The position numbers were made by a program, and so were the translations under genes. From contig JAWLCV010000017.1 in assembly GCA_041686955.1 (NCBI GenBank), positions 1 through 61,834 on the forward strand: a stretch of DNA of 61,834 nucleotides, given 5' to 3'. This stretch comes from UBA7803 sp041686955 (GTDB taxonomy: Bacteria; Pseudomonadota; Gammaproteobacteria; Pseudomonadales; Azotimanducaceae). Positions 1-8,760 of the stretch are shown piece after piece (position 1 is the stretch's first letter; every line of letters begins with the position of its first letter). The notes beneath the pieces were generated by a model, which made no database searches, was not told the DNA's origin, and was given only the letters and a program-made list of their open reading frames with translations.

Positions 1-423
1 GCGCTCCAGGCGGCGCAGCGCCGGCGCGGGCCACACCTCGTCCAGCGGGAGCCGCCGACCGGCCAGCCCATCGAGGCCGAAGAAGCTGGCCGCGCCCCAG
101 GGCGTGAACCGTACCGCCACCGATCCCACCTCGCCTTCGGCGCGGTAGGTCTGCGCGGTCCGCTGCAGTCCGGTGAGCGCGCTGTGCACGTAGCGGGCCT
201 GGCCGTGCTGGACCAGCCCCAGGGGGTCGCGGTACTGGAAACAGGCGACGACGGACGTGGAGGGTAGGATGGTGACGTCGCCGCTGTGCCGTGCCGTCCG
301 GCCGTCGATCTCATGGACCCAGATGACGTCGACGAGCGCTGCGAGCTCGTCGCAGGGCGGAAACGCGATTCCCGCGGCGGGGCCCGGCGGCGCGAGGTTC
401 TCTCTCGGTTCCTGAAGCAACAT
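1..423 (-). CDS. AraC-family regulator, N-terminal part (cut by left edge)
   Basis: The reverse strand is open from an ATG at 423 to the left edge, 141 codons, so only the N-terminal part is present. It resembles the DUF6597-type sensor domain that precedes the helix-turn-helix in one group of AraC regulators. The visible pieces are VDVIWVHEI (residues 31-39), DVTILPSTSVVACF (49-62) and RFTPWGAASFFGL (105-117). The DNA-binding part would lie outside the window. The gene is divergent from the glutathione transferase gene at 497, with 73 bases between the starts, so it may control that gene; this is inference. The family call rests on remembered motif shape. Confidence 0.6.
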   Translation of the reverse strand, partial: MLLQEPRENLAPPGPAAGIAFPPCDELAALVDVIWVHEIDGRTARHSGDVTILPSTSVVACFQYRDPLGLVQHGQARYVHSALTGLQRTAQTYRAEGEVGSVAVRFTPWGAASFFGLDGLAGRRLPLDEVWPAPALRRLER

Positions 424-496
424 GAGCGTCGCGGCGTGTCCAAACGGCGCGATTATAGGCGATGTTTACGACGCATCCTGCGGTACACTTCCGGGA

Positions 497-1114
497 ATGC
501 AGCCCGCGATCAAGCTCTACGAGCTCGCTCCGACCCGATCCGCCCGCTGTCGCTGGACGCTCCTGGAGGCGGGCCTCGAGTTCCAGTCCGTGGGCAACGA
601 TCCCAGCATCATCGGCAGCGACGAGCTTCGCCGGCTTCATCCGCTGGGCAAGCTGCCGGTGGCGGTAATCGATGGCAAACCCCTGTTCGAGTCGGCGGCC
701 ATCTCTGCGGCCATCGCCGACCTGGTTCCAGAGCGGCGGCTCATCGCGGCGCCCGGCACCTGGTCGCGGGCGCTGCACGATCAGTGGGTGATGTTCGCGT
801 TGACCGAGCTGGAGCCCTGGGTCTGGACCGCCGAGCTGAACACGCTGGATTTCGTGCTGCCGAAGGATCAGCACGTCCCCGAGATCGTCCCGCAGTGTAG
901 GAGGATGTTCAGCAGGGCGGCCGCCGCGCTGGACCTGGAGCTGTCGAACTCCCCCTATCTAGTCGAAAGCCGCTTCACGGTGGCCGACATCATCGTTGGC
1001 TACACGCTCAACTTCGGCGCCGAGTTCGGCTGGATCGACGGATTCCCGCACCTGCATGCCTATCTCGAGCGATTGTTCGAGCGCGAGCACTGCACCCTGG
1101 TCCGGAACCGGTAG
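497..1114 (+). CDS. glutathione S-transferase family protein
   Basis: A 205-residue protein with the two-domain glutathione transferase layout. The thioredoxin-like N-terminal half starts IKLYELAPTRSARCRW, has the cis-proline stretch GKLPVAV (near 55-61) and the glutathione-contacting ESAAI motif (near 68-72). An all-helical C-terminal half follows. In place of a Cys or catalytic Tyr it has Ser/Arg in TRSARCRW, so the chemistry is uncertain. I chose the ATG at 497, because the frame continues upstream to 422 without domain content and that extension overlaps the divergent regulator start. It would be cytosolic, acting in detoxification or maleylacetoacetate-type isomerisation; substrate unknown. 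Confidence 0.8.
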   Translation: MQPAIKLYELAPTRSARCRWTLLEAGLEFQSVGNDPSIIGSDELRRLHPLGKLPVAVIDGKPLFESAAISAAIADLVPERRLIAAPGTWSRALHDQWVMFALTELEPWVWTAELNTLDFVLPKDQHVPEIVPQCRRMFSRAAAALDLELSNSPYLVESRFTVADIIVGYTLNFGAEFGWIDGFPHLHAYLERLFEREHCTLVRNR

Positions 1115-1222
1115 CGACACCCGGAGCGCCGGCTCGACCCCGTGCCCGGGCCTGTTGATGCTCAATGCGTCGCGTCGGGCGCCCGTTACCATGGGCCGAG
1201 CACTGCACCGAGGAGCACGCGC

Positions 1223-1666
1223 ATGAGCTATCTCAGGTTCGGCGCGATGATCGTCACGTCGACGGTGATCATGTACGGCATCATGTACCTGAACACCTTC
1301 GAGTTCGGTCACGTGAAGTTCAGCGAGACCCGGGTGTACATGGCCTTGCTGATGGGGTCGTGCATGGCCATCGTGATGCTGAGCTTCATGCTCTCCATGT
1401 ACGCGAGCCGGTGGACGAATCTGGGAATTTACATCGGCAGCGCGCTGATCTTCGTGGCGGCACTCTGGCTGGTCCGCAGCCAGGCCACGGTGGACCAGAT
1501 TTCCTACATGCGCGCCATGATCCCGCACCACTCCATCGCCATCCTGACCAGCGAGCGGGCCGACATCAGCGACCCCCGGGTGCGCGAGCTGGCGGACGAG
1601 ATCATCGCCAGTCAACGCCGGGAAATCCTCGAGATGGAAAACCTGATCGAGGACCTCACGGATTGA
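1223..1666 (+). CDS. DUF305 family membrane protein
   Basis: A 147-residue protein with three predicted membrane segments (about 7-24, 38-58 and 66-84) and a soluble C-terminal tail. The tail carries the DUF305 signature MRAMIPHHSIAIL (97-109), whose paired histidines are typical of this ferritin-like family. The ATG at 1223 is preferred over the in-frame start at 1142 because the extra 27 residues are low-quality and the membrane segment begins right after 1223. Proteins of this family often sit near copper or metal-stress genes. Here the neighbours are a VKOR fusion and a copper-containing oxidase block, which fits loosely. Function is not established. Confidence 0.75.
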   Translation: MSYLRFGAMIVTSTVIMYGIMYLNTFEFGHVKFSETRVYMALLMGSCMAIVMLSFMLSMYASRWTNLGIYIGSALIFVAALWLVRSQATVDQISYMRAMIPHHSIAILTSERADISDPRVRELADEIIASQRREILEMENLIEDLTD

Positions 1667-1675
1667 CTCAGCACA

Positions 1676-4186
1676 TCAGACGATGAGGCGCTCCCAGCTA
1701 CCGTAGCGAGCGCGCACCGGGCCGCGGGGCAGAGCGGCGGCGATCAGCAGCACACCTGCCACGAAGCTGGCGACGGTGGCGGCGTCGCCGGGCTGATGGA
1801 CGAACGGCGTGATCAGCAGAGCCACGCCGAGCGCGACGTTGAGATACCGCACGGCCCGCGCCACCTCGGCCCACGCGATCACGGAAACGGTGACGGCGAG
1901 GGAGCCGATGAGGTGATCCGCGTTCGCCATGTCGCCCTCGGTGCCCAGGGTCATCCGGGTGAACATCTGCCAGATGCCGATGAGGGCGCACGCAACCAGC
2001 GTCCAGGGCGGGGTTACGCCTTCGCGCCACATGTCGCGCAGTATCCGGGCGGGAGAGCGTTCGAAATCCCGCCGCAGCGATGGCGCCGCCGGTGTCTCGC
2101 CGGGGCGCCGCTGATGCACGTCGGTGTCGCCGGTGAAGAATATGCGCAGCCAAGGCCGCCCCGCGCGGCGTCGGCGCGCCAGGAACTGGCCCGTTGCCAC
2201 CAGCTCGTTGGCGGAGTAGGCGATCTGCAGCAGCATGGCGGCGGCGGCGATCAGGCACAGCGCGCACCACGTGCCGATGAGGATCGGCTGAATGACGATG
2301 AAGACGATGGATACGATGCCGAGAGGCACGATCAGGAACCCGAAGGAGGCCACCACCCAGGGCATGGTTCGCCAGCGCTCCCGGGAGCCGACGATGCCGA
2401 GGAGGATCTCCAGCGTGTAGACCACGGCTCCGAGCCCCGCGTCGGGGACGGGAAAAGCCCGGGATATGTCGGAGGTGATGACCGCGGCCGTGCCGTTGGG
2501 CGCGTTGGGCCCGCCGGGGAAGAACGGATCCCAGATGCGGTCCACGTGGCCGAGCTGGTAGGCGGTCATGTACATGGAGCAGAACAGCCCCACGAACGCC
2601 AGCACGATGATCGGCAGTCGCTGGAGCCAGCTCGAGGGCGAGGCCGTCCAGCCCGGCGGCACCGTGGGGCCGGTGAGCGCTGCGATCGGTGACACCCCGG
2701 GGGGCGGCCGGCTCGCGGCGGCGAGGCCGATGGCGGCGGCGCCCAGCAGCGTACCGTTGAGGTAGGCGGCGGACGTGGGCGCCCAGAACAAGAGCGGCGC
2801 CACCAGCAGCCAGAGGCCCACCAGGGCCGCGCCCCAGCGCAGCGGCGCGGCCCGCCAGGACAGCGAACCCAGCGCCAGCACCAGCAGAAGCCCTCCCGAA
2901 ATCACGTCGCTCCGGGTCATGGCCGCCGATTGGTAACCCAGAATGGAGGGCGCCAGCATCAGCCAGCAGCCGATGGCGACGTTTAGAAAGTGAGCCCAGA
3001 GAAAGTTCGCGTGTTGCTCGCGAAACAGATGTTCGTGTCGGGTGCGCACGGCGTCCGGGTGGTCTGCCATCTCTGCACCCGGCTCGGCGGCCGCTTCCAG
3101 CCAGGGAGGCGGCGCAACGCCGTTCTTCCGGTACCAGCCTCCGGGGTCGCGCTCGAGCGACTCCACCAACGCAGGCAGGGCCTCACGGAAACGGTGGCGG
3201 GGCGTCCAGCCCAGAAGCTCTCTGGCGCGGGAAGTATCCAGGGCGTAGTGATCGTCGGCCAGCTCCACCATGAACGGCCGGATGAAGGGCTTTCTGCCCT
3301 GGTCCAGGGCGTCGGGGATCACCGGCTCGAGCTTGAGCTGAGCCCATGCCCCCGCCTTGGCGATCGGTTTCGGCAGGCTCAGGGTTCGCCACTCCTCCTC
3401 GCCGTGGATGAGGCAGCCGATACGGTCCTGCAGCTCGGCGTAGCCCATCACGTCCTCTTCGCCGACCAGGATCTCGACGAAGTCCGGGAGCTCGCTACGG
3501 CGTTGCACCGCACGCGCGAAGGCATCGATCATGTCGTCGGCGTGCAGTGTGGACTGACCGGTGCGCACGTCGCCCGAATACAGATGGCTCAGCGGCGCGC
3601 GCTCGTAGATCCGGGCGATCTGGTTGGCGATGGTGGGCACCACGGATGCTTCGCCGTACACGCCGGCTAGGCGCAGCAGCACGACGGGTATGCTTCCGTG
3701 CTCGGCGCGGATCACGTCCTCGGTCTGGAGCTTCGAGAGTGGATAGCGCCATCGCGGACCGAGGGGCCAGGACTCGTCGATGCGTTCCCCGGGGCGGCAG
3801 GGCGCGTGCACCAGCATGGTGCTCGAGTAGACGAACTGCTGGACGTCGAGCCCGCGCAAGGCCTGGAGCAGCCTGCGGGTGCCGCGTACGTTGATCTCGT
3901 CGTAGAGCGGTTTGTCCTCGCCGGTGAAGTCGAAATAGGCCGCGAGGTGGATGCAGGATTCGATACGCCGGCCGTGGCGCGCTTCCAGTCGACTCACGGC
4001 CTCGCGCACCGAGTCTTCCGACGTCAGATCGAACACGATGGCATCGTCGGCTTCGGGGCTCTCGACCCGGTCGAGTCCCACCACCGTGTAGTTGCTCCCG
4101 AGTGCCCGGCACAGGGAGGTGCCGATGGCGCCGGCGGCACCCGTGACCACCACGATGCCGCGCCGTTCCGGGGACGTGGTCTCCAT
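1676..4186 (-). CDS. SDR epimerase - SPW repeat - vitamin K epoxide reductase fusion
   Basis: An 836-residue multidomain protein. Residues 10-350 are an extended short-chain dehydrogenase/epimerase, with the nucleotide-binding motif TGAAGAIG (15-22) and the catalytic pair YPLSK (Tyr148, Lys152). Residues about 392-492 are a hydrophobic SPW-repeat-like membrane domain. Residues about 522-660 resemble VKOR, with the redox motif WCALC (Cys641, Cys644). The C-terminal part (about 720-825) is a second membrane block like the first. VKOR enzymes normally also carry loop cysteines that relay electrons; none is seen here, the only other cysteine in that domain being Cys536 inside a helix. It converges with the DUF305 gene with nine bases between the stops. 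A membrane quinone-linked redox role is inference. Confidence 0.8.
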   Translation of the reverse strand: METTSPERRGIVVVTGAAGAIGTSLCRALGSNYTVVGLDRVESPEADDAIVFDLTSEDSVREAVSRLEARHGRRIESCIHLAAYFDFTGEDKPLYDEINVRGTRRLLQALRGLDVQQFVYSSTMLVHAPCRPGERIDESWPLGPRWRYPLSKLQTEDVIRAEHGSIPVVLLRLAGVYGEASVVPTIANQIARIYERAPLSHLYSGDVRTGQSTLHADDMIDAFARAVQRRSELPDFVEILVGEEDVMGYAELQDRIGCLIHGEEEWRTLSLPKPIAKAGAWAQLKLEPVIPDALDQGRKPFIRPFMVELADDHYALDTSRARELLGWTPRHRFREALPALVESLERDPGGWYRKNGVAPPPWLEAAAEPGAEMADHPDAVRTRHEHLFREQHANFLWAHFLNVAIGCWLMLAPSILGYQSAAMTRSDVISGGLLLVLALGSLSWRAAPLRWGAALVGLWLLVAPLLFWAPTSAAYLNGTLLGAAAIGLAAASRPPPGVSPIAALTGPTVPPGWTASPSSWLQRLPIIVLAFVGLFCSMYMTAYQLGHVDRIWDPFFPGGPNAPNGTAAVITSDISRAFPVPDAGLGAVVYTLEILLGIVGSRERWRTMPWVVASFGFLIVPLGIVSIVFIVIQPILIGTWCALCLIAAAAMLLQIAYSANELVATGQFLARRRRAGRPWLRIFFTGDTDVHQRRPGETPAAPSLRRDFERSPARILRDMWREGVTPPWTLVACALIGIWQMFTRMTLGTEGDMANADHLIGSLAVTVSVIAWAEVARAVRYLNVALGVALLITPFVHQPGDAATVASFVAGVLLIAAALPRGPVRARYGSWERLIV

Positions 4187-4305
4187 GCTCCCAACGGGGC
4201 AATCTCCATGCCAGACCCCCTCCGAGACGTACTAGGCGAGGCCGGGGCCGCTCTTGCACCAATCTTGCATTAAGCCGGGCGTCGTCTGGCGGGTCGAGCG
4301 GGAGC

Positions 4306-4734
4306 GTGGATCTGACCGTCGCGTGGTTGAAGAGCATTCACGTCGCCGCCCTGGTGCTGTGGAGCGCCGGATTGCTCTACCTGCCGGGCCTGTTCGCTAC
4401 TCATCACGACCCCGAACGGGCGGACGTACGCGCCTACCACCGCCTGCGTGCCATCACCCGCTTCACCTTCATCGGCGTCACCTCGCCGGCTGCCGTGGTG
4501 GCCATACTGTCGGGTTCTCTGCTCGTGTGGCTGCGCGACGTCAGCGGCGGCTGGCTGCCGCTCAAGCTGACCGCCGTGACGGGGCTCGTGGCCTATCACG
4601 CGTTCTGCGGCTACGTGCTCGCGCGGTTGCGCGGGGAGCACGGCTTCGGCGCGTCGGCGCTGCTGTCGCTGACGCTGGTTCCCCTGGTGCTCATTCCCGC
4701 GGTGCTGTGGCTGGTGCTGGCGAAGCCGCTGTGA
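4306..4734 (+). CDS. HemJ/CopD-like membrane protein
   Basis: A 142-residue protein with four hydrophobic segments. It begins WLKSIHVAALVLWSAGLLYL, close in pattern to HemJ-type protoporphyrinogen oxidases and the CopD superfamily, with His12 in the first helix. Later KLTAVTGLVAYH supplies the conserved Lys and a second His that in HemJ bind heme. The length matches HemJ. The start is a GTG at 4306 with a weak GGGAG-like site. It stands just before the oxidase genes, so a role in heme supply or copper handling for the oxidase is plausible. HemJ and CopD cannot be separated by eye. Confidence 0.6.
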   Translation: MDLTVAWLKSIHVAALVLWSAGLLYLPGLFATHHDPERADVRAYHRLRAITRFTFIGVTSPAAVVAILSGSLLVWLRDVSGGWLPLKLTAVTGLVAYHAFCGYVLARLRGEHGFGASALLSLTLVPLVLIPAVLWLVLAKPL

Positions 4735-4737
4735 GCC

Positions 4738-5217
4738 TCAGTCGCCGTCCTCGTCGACGATGCCGATCTGGTGATGGAACACCAGCTTGCCGCCGAGCCA
4801 GCCGGCGAGCCCGACCTGCGCCACGCCCAGGGCCGAGAGATACAGGCCCCACGGCAGCACCGCGGCCTCGGCGTCCGGGAGCCGATACAGCCAGTTGGCG
4901 AAACCCACGGAGATGGGCATGACGGCGGCGACGAAGTGGCTCCAGGCGGCCGCCCGGCGGCGGATGCCGCGAACCGCGAGCAGTTCCACGGCCCCGGCGA
5001 TGCCGGCTGCGAGGCCGCCCAGGGTGCCCGCACCGGCCAGCCACAGTGACGCCCGTGCCCAGAAGGGATCGTCGCTGACCAGGTACGCGAGGTCGCTGCC
5101 CAGCACGGCGATCAGGAAGGCGATGGGAAAGGTGACCATCATGGGATGGACGGGGTGCCCGGCCACGGCCACCCGCGACTCGGCGCCTTCGGTGATGGGG
5201 TCGGGCGAGCGTTTCAT
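4738..5217 (-). CDS. DUF2231 membrane protein
   Basis: A 159-residue protein with four membrane segments and the DUF2231 opening VAGHPVHPMMVTFPIAF. The paired HPxHP-like histidines near the first helix suggest heme or metal binding in this family. The ATG at 5217 has an AGAGGAG ribosome site eight or so bases upstream, so the longer in-frame start at 5421 is rejected. The 5' end overlaps the proposed start of oxidase subunit II on the other strand (5195) by 23 bases. DUF2231 genes commonly accompany cytochrome oxidase genes. Its role is unknown. Confidence 0.75.
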   Translation of the reverse strand: MKRSPDPITEGAESRVAVAGHPVHPMMVTFPIAFLIAVLGSDLAYLVSDDPFWARASLWLAGAGTLGGLAAGIAGAVELLAVRGIRRRAAAWSHFVAAVMPISVGFANWLYRLPDAEAAVLPWGLYLSALGVAQVGLAGWLGGKLVFHHQIGIVDEDGD

Positions 5218-6253
5218 TTCGTTGCTCCTCTGCGCACTGCTGACCGTTACCGCCAGCGGATGCAGCTTGCGACTCCCCCTTTCCGCATTGGACCCCAGAG
5301 GCCCCGGGGCGAGTTCCGTGGCTGCGGTTTGGTGGACCATGTTCTGGGGGAGTGTGGTGGTGACCGCGTTCATGACGATCCTCGGGCTGGGCGTCAGCGT
5401 CCGGGCGCGCGGCCGCGCCACGGCGAGCAGCGTGCGCCGGTGGCTGCTGGTGGGCGGCGTGGCATTCCCCGGCGTCGTGCTGATCGCGCTGATGCTGTAC
5501 GGCTTCGGCCCCGGCCGCTCCGCGTTGCCTCAGGCCCAGGCGGAGGATGCCTATCGGGTGGAAGTCGTGGCTCACCAATGGTGGTGGGAGGTCCGCTACC
5601 CGCAGGCCGACGGCGGTTACCTGATCGACGCCAACGAGATTCATGTGCCGGTGGGCCGGCCGGTGCGCATCGAGCTCACGAGCGCCGACGTGATTCACAG
5701 CTTTTGGGTGCCGCGGCTGGGCGGCAAGATGGACGCCATCCCCGGTCACGACAACGTGTTGACGCTCCAGGCGGACGAGCCGGGGGTTTACCGGGGGCAA
5801 TGCTCCGAGTTCTGCGGTGCGCAGCACGCGCGCATGGGTTTCCTTCTGGAGGCGCACGAGGGGCCGGCGCTGGAGGCGCGGCTGGAACGGCTGGAGAGCC
5901 GGTCGGCGAGCCGTTCTGCGAGCCGTTCGGCGAGCCGTTCGGCGAGCGGTGCGGAAAGCGGTACCTCCGGCGCGGGGAAAGAACCGGCGGGGGCCGCGGC
6001 GTTCGGCCGCCATTGCCGTGCCTGTCATAGCCTGGACCCCACGGTGTCGTCGGCGTCGCCCGGACCGAACCTGGCAGGCCTCGTCGACCGGCATCGGCTC
6101 GGTGGCGGTTGGCTCACCAACGACGAGACGAACCGCCGGCGCTGGCTGAGCGAGCACCAGGCGCTGAAGCCGGGCAACCGGATGCCGGACGTCACCCACC
6201 TCGGCGAAGACGACCTGGATGCCATTGCTCGATTCCTGGAGGGACGGCAATGA
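5195..6253 (+). CDS. ctaC: cytochrome c oxidase subunit II with fused cytochrome c (caa3 type)
   Basis: A 352-residue lipoprotein precursor: a hydrophobic leader ends in TASGC, placing the lipid-bearing Cys at 23. Two membrane hairpin helices follow (about 42-66 and 84-102). The cupredoxin domain carries the CuA ligands His168 (IHSFWVP), Cys203, Cys207, His211 and Met214 in CSEFCGAQHARM. A Ser-Arg-Ala repeat linker (about 235-252) leads to a cytochrome c domain with CRACH (274-278) and the axial Met330. It passes electrons from cytochrome c to subunit I. The start is uncertain: ATG 5195 gives a good lipoprotein signal but lacks a clear ribosome site. Its stop overlaps the next start as ATGA. 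Confidence 0.92.
   Translation: MGSGERFISLLLCALLTVTASGCSLRLPLSALDPRGPGASSVAAVWWTMFWGSVVVTAFMTILGLGVSVRARGRATASSVRRWLLVGGVAFPGVVLIALMLYGFGPGRSALPQAQAEDAYRVEVVAHQWWWEVRYPQADGGYLIDANEIHVPVGRPVRIELTSADVIHSFWVPRLGGKMDAIPGHDNVLTLQADEPGVYRGQCSEFCGAQHARMGFLLEAHEGPALEARLERLESRSASRSASRSASRSASGAESGTSGAGKEPAGAAAFGRHCRACHSLDPTVSSASPGPNLAGLVDRHRLGGGWLTNDETNRRRWLSEHQALKPGNRMPDVTHLGEDDLDAIARFLEGRQ
5905..5952 (+). repeat. 12-base tandem repeat inside ctaC linker
   Basis: About three and a half copies of GGCGAGCCGTTC (5905, 5917 with one change, 5929, then a decaying copy at 5941). In frame they encode Ser-Ala-Ser-Arg units of the linker between the CuA and cytochrome c domains. The reverse complement, GGCTCGCCGAAC, closely matches 11-base tandem units found between genes at 23574 and 33837. 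Confidence 0.85.
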
Positions 6254-8760
6254 GGACGGGCGCCACGGGACCGGGCCCGCTCGCGCGGCACCGGGCGCTG
6301 GAGCGTATCTGGCGCAACCCCGGGGGGCTCGGCCGTCTCCAGGTGGTCAACCACTCGGTGGTGGGGCGCCGGTTTCTGATCACGGGGATGTTGTTCTTCT
6401 TCTTCGGGGGCGTGCTGGCCATGCTGATGCGGGCGCAGCTCGCCACGCCGGAGAGCGCCTTCCTCTCGCATGCTGCCTACAACCAGGTCTTCACCATGCA
6501 CGGGACGGTGATGATGTTCCTGTTCGCCATTCCCGTCATCGAAGGCCTTTCCCTCTATCTGTTGCCCAAGCTGCTGGGGGCGCGGGACCTGGCGTTCCCG
6601 CGGCTGAGCGCCTTCGGCTACTTCTGCTACGTGCTCGGCGGCGGGATGCTGGTGGTGTCGCTGCTGATGGGCGCGGCACCGGCCAGCGGCTGGTTCATGT
6701 ACACGCCGCTTTCCAGCCGTGTCTACAGCCCCGGGATGCAGGCGGACGTATGGCTGCTGGGTATCACGTTCGTGGAGATCTCCGCGGTGGCGGTGGGCGT
6801 GGAGCTGTGCGTCACGGTGCTGAAACTGCGGACCGCCGGAATGTCCCTGGCGCGGATGCCGCTGTTCGCCTGGTACATGCTGGTCACCGGAGCGATGATC
6901 GTCGTCGGCTTTCCGCCGCTGATTCTCGGCAGCATCCTGCTCGAGCTGGAACGCGCCTTCGGCTGGCCGTTCTTCGACCCCGGCCGCGGTGGCGACCCGT
7001 TGCTCTGGCAGCACCTTTTCTGGCTGTTCGGGCACCCGGAGGTCTACATCATCTTCCTTCCGGGTGCTGCCATCGTCTCCACCATTCTTCCCGTGATGGC
7101 GCGCCGCCCCATGGTGGGCTACACGGCCGTGGTGGCGAGCGTCATCGCCACCGGATTCATCAGCTTCGGGTTGTGGGTCCATCACATGTTCGCGGTGGGA
7201 ATTCCGCAGATGGCACAGGCGTTCTTCTCCGCCGCCAGCATGGTGGTGGCCGTGCCGACTGCCGTGCAGTTCTTCGCCTGGCTCGCGACCCTGTGGATGG
7301 GCCGGCCGGTGTTGCGGCTACCCATGCTGTACCTGGCGGGGTTCCTCGTCGTCTTCGTCTTCGGTGGCCTCACGGGGGTGATGGTGGCCCTGGTACCCTT
7401 CGACCTGCAGGCCCACGACACGCACTTCGTGGTGGCGCACATGCACTACGTGCTGGTGGGGGGATTCGTGTTTCCGCTGCTGGCCGCCGCCTACTACTGG
7501 TTGCCGCAGATGACCGGGCATCGGCCCTCGGAGCGCCTCGGCCAGTGGGCATTCTGGCTGATATTCATCGGCTTCAACCTCACGTTCTTCGTGATGCACT
7601 TCACCGGGCTCGCCGGCATGACGCGGCGCGTGTACACCTATCCGGCGGAGCTCGGGTTGGCGGGCTTCAACCTGCTGTCCTCGTTCGGCGGATTCGTCAT
7701 GGCCATGGGCTTCGCGGCGTTCGCCATCGATCTGCTGCTGCACTACCGTTACGGCGAGCCGACCCGGCGCAATCCCTGGGGCGCGGGGACCCTGGAATGG
7801 GCCATGCTGTCGCCGCCCCCGCTCTACAACTTCGCCAGCCTGCCGCGGGTCGAATCCCGCGACCCCCTGTGGCATCGGCCGGATCTGCCGGGTTCCATGG
7901 CCGGAGGCCGGCACTGGTTGGGCCGGCCCCGCAACGGCTGGCAGGAAACGCTCGGGGTCGATCCCATGAGCGGCGAGCCGCATTCCATCGTCGTGCTGCC
8001 GGGGCCGAGCTGGTGGCCGTTCACCTGTGCTCTGGCGCTGGCCGCGTTCTTCGTTGCTTTCCTGTTCAGTGCATACGCCTGGGCGGCGGTCGGAGCGCTG
8101 GCCGCGCTGGCGGCGGCGCTGCGCTGGGGATGGGACAACGGCCTGCGCGAGGATGCGCCCGATTTCCCGGCCGGCGACGGCGTGGCGCTGCCGCGGCACG
8201 ACCACGCGGCCGCGCCTCCCGGCTGGTGGGGCCTCGCGTTCGCGCTGGTCGCCGACGCCGCGCTGCTGGCGTCGTTGCTGTTCGGCTACTTCTTTCTCTG
8301 GACGGTGGCCCCGGCGTGGCCGCCGGAGCGGTTTCTCGACGCGCCGCCCTGGCTCGCGCTGACGGCCGCCGGGGCCCTGCTGACGGGCGTCCTGGCGGCA
8401 CATGGGGCGCGGTTGCGCGTCGGCGCCGGGCACTCCGCCAGCGGCTGGCTGTGGCTGGCGTTCGTGGCTGCGGTCATCGCCAGTGCCGGCTTCTTTGCAA
8501 CGCCGGTGGCCGGAGACGTCTCACCCTCGTCACACGGCTACGCCGCATCCGTCGCTGCGCTTGCGGGTTATGCCGGCGTCCACGCCGCCATGGCCGCGCT
8601 CTGGTGCGGCTTCGTGCTGTGGCGTTGGCGTTTCGGTTTCGTCTCGGCGTTGCGCAGCCTCGACCTGCGGTTGCTCACGCTCTGGTGGGGCTATGCGGGC
8701 GCAACGGGCCTGGTGATTCTGGCTTGCCTCTATCTGGCCCCGGGAGCGTTCGCCCCGTGA
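6250..8760 (+). CDS. ctaD: cytochrome c oxidase subunit I-III fusion
   Basis: An 836-residue protein. Residues 1-560 are heme-copper oxidase subunit I: heme a ligand His84 (FTMHG), CuB ligand His262 with the cross-linking Tyr266 (GHPEVY), CuB pair His311-His312, heme a3 His397 and heme a His399 (VAHMHY). Residues about 590-836 are a subunit III-like membrane domain. Glu264 marks an A1-type D channel, but Asn-Asn after FPRL is Ser120-Ala121. The K-channel lysine position (VPTGIK in classical enzymes) reads VPTAVQ, giving Gln340. The ATG overlaps the ctaC stop and the end overlaps the next gene, so the three are co-translated. It reduces O2 in the inner membrane. Confidence 0.93.
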   Translation: MRTGATGPGPLARHRALERIWRNPGGLGRLQVVNHSVVGRRFLITGMLFFFFGGVLAMLMRAQLATPESAFLSHAAYNQVFTMHGTVMMFLFAIPVIEGLSLYLLPKLLGARDLAFPRLSAFGYFCYVLGGGMLVVSLLMGAAPASGWFMYTPLSSRVYSPGMQADVWLLGITFVEISAVAVGVELCVTVLKLRTAGMSLARMPLFAWYMLVTGAMIVVGFPPLILGSILLELERAFGWPFFDPGRGGDPLLWQHLFWLFGHPEVYIIFLPGAAIVSTILPVMARRPMVGYTAVVASVIATGFISFGLWVHHMFAVGIPQMAQAFFSAASMVVAVPTAVQFFAWLATLWMGRPVLRLPMLYLAGFLVVFVFGGLTGVMVALVPFDLQAHDTHFVVAHMHYVLVGGFVFPLLAAAYYWLPQMTGHRPSERLGQWAFWLIFIGFNLTFFVMHFTGLAGMTRRVYTYPAELGLAGFNLLSSFGGFVMAMGFAAFAIDLLLHYRYGEPTRRNPWGAGTLEWAMLSPPPLYNFASLPRVESRDPLWHRPDLPGSMAGGRHWLGRPRNGWQETLGVDPMSGEPHSIVVLPGPSWWPFTCALALAAFFVAFLFSAYAWAAVGALAALAAALRWGWDNGLREDAPDFPAGDGVALPRHDHAAAPPGWWGLAFALVADAALLASLLFGYFFLWTVAPAWPPERFLDAPPWLALTAAGALLTGVLAAHGARLRVGAGHSASGWLWLAFVAAVIASAGFFATPVAGDVSPSSHGYAASVAALAGYAGVHAAMAALWCGFVLWRWRFGFVSALRSLDLRLLTLWWGYAGATGLVILACLYLAPGAFAP

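Noticed and set aside
4252..4269. Direct repeat CTTGCA-N5-CTTGCA before the SDR-VKOR gene
   Set aside because: The six-base repeat is short and no matching regulator or second copy was found, so chance is likely.
6219..8756. Open frame running through ctaD in another frame
   Set aside because: Translation is low-complexity Arg/Gly/Ala-rich. Only its last part, 8757-9101, is a real gene, starting at a coupled GTG.
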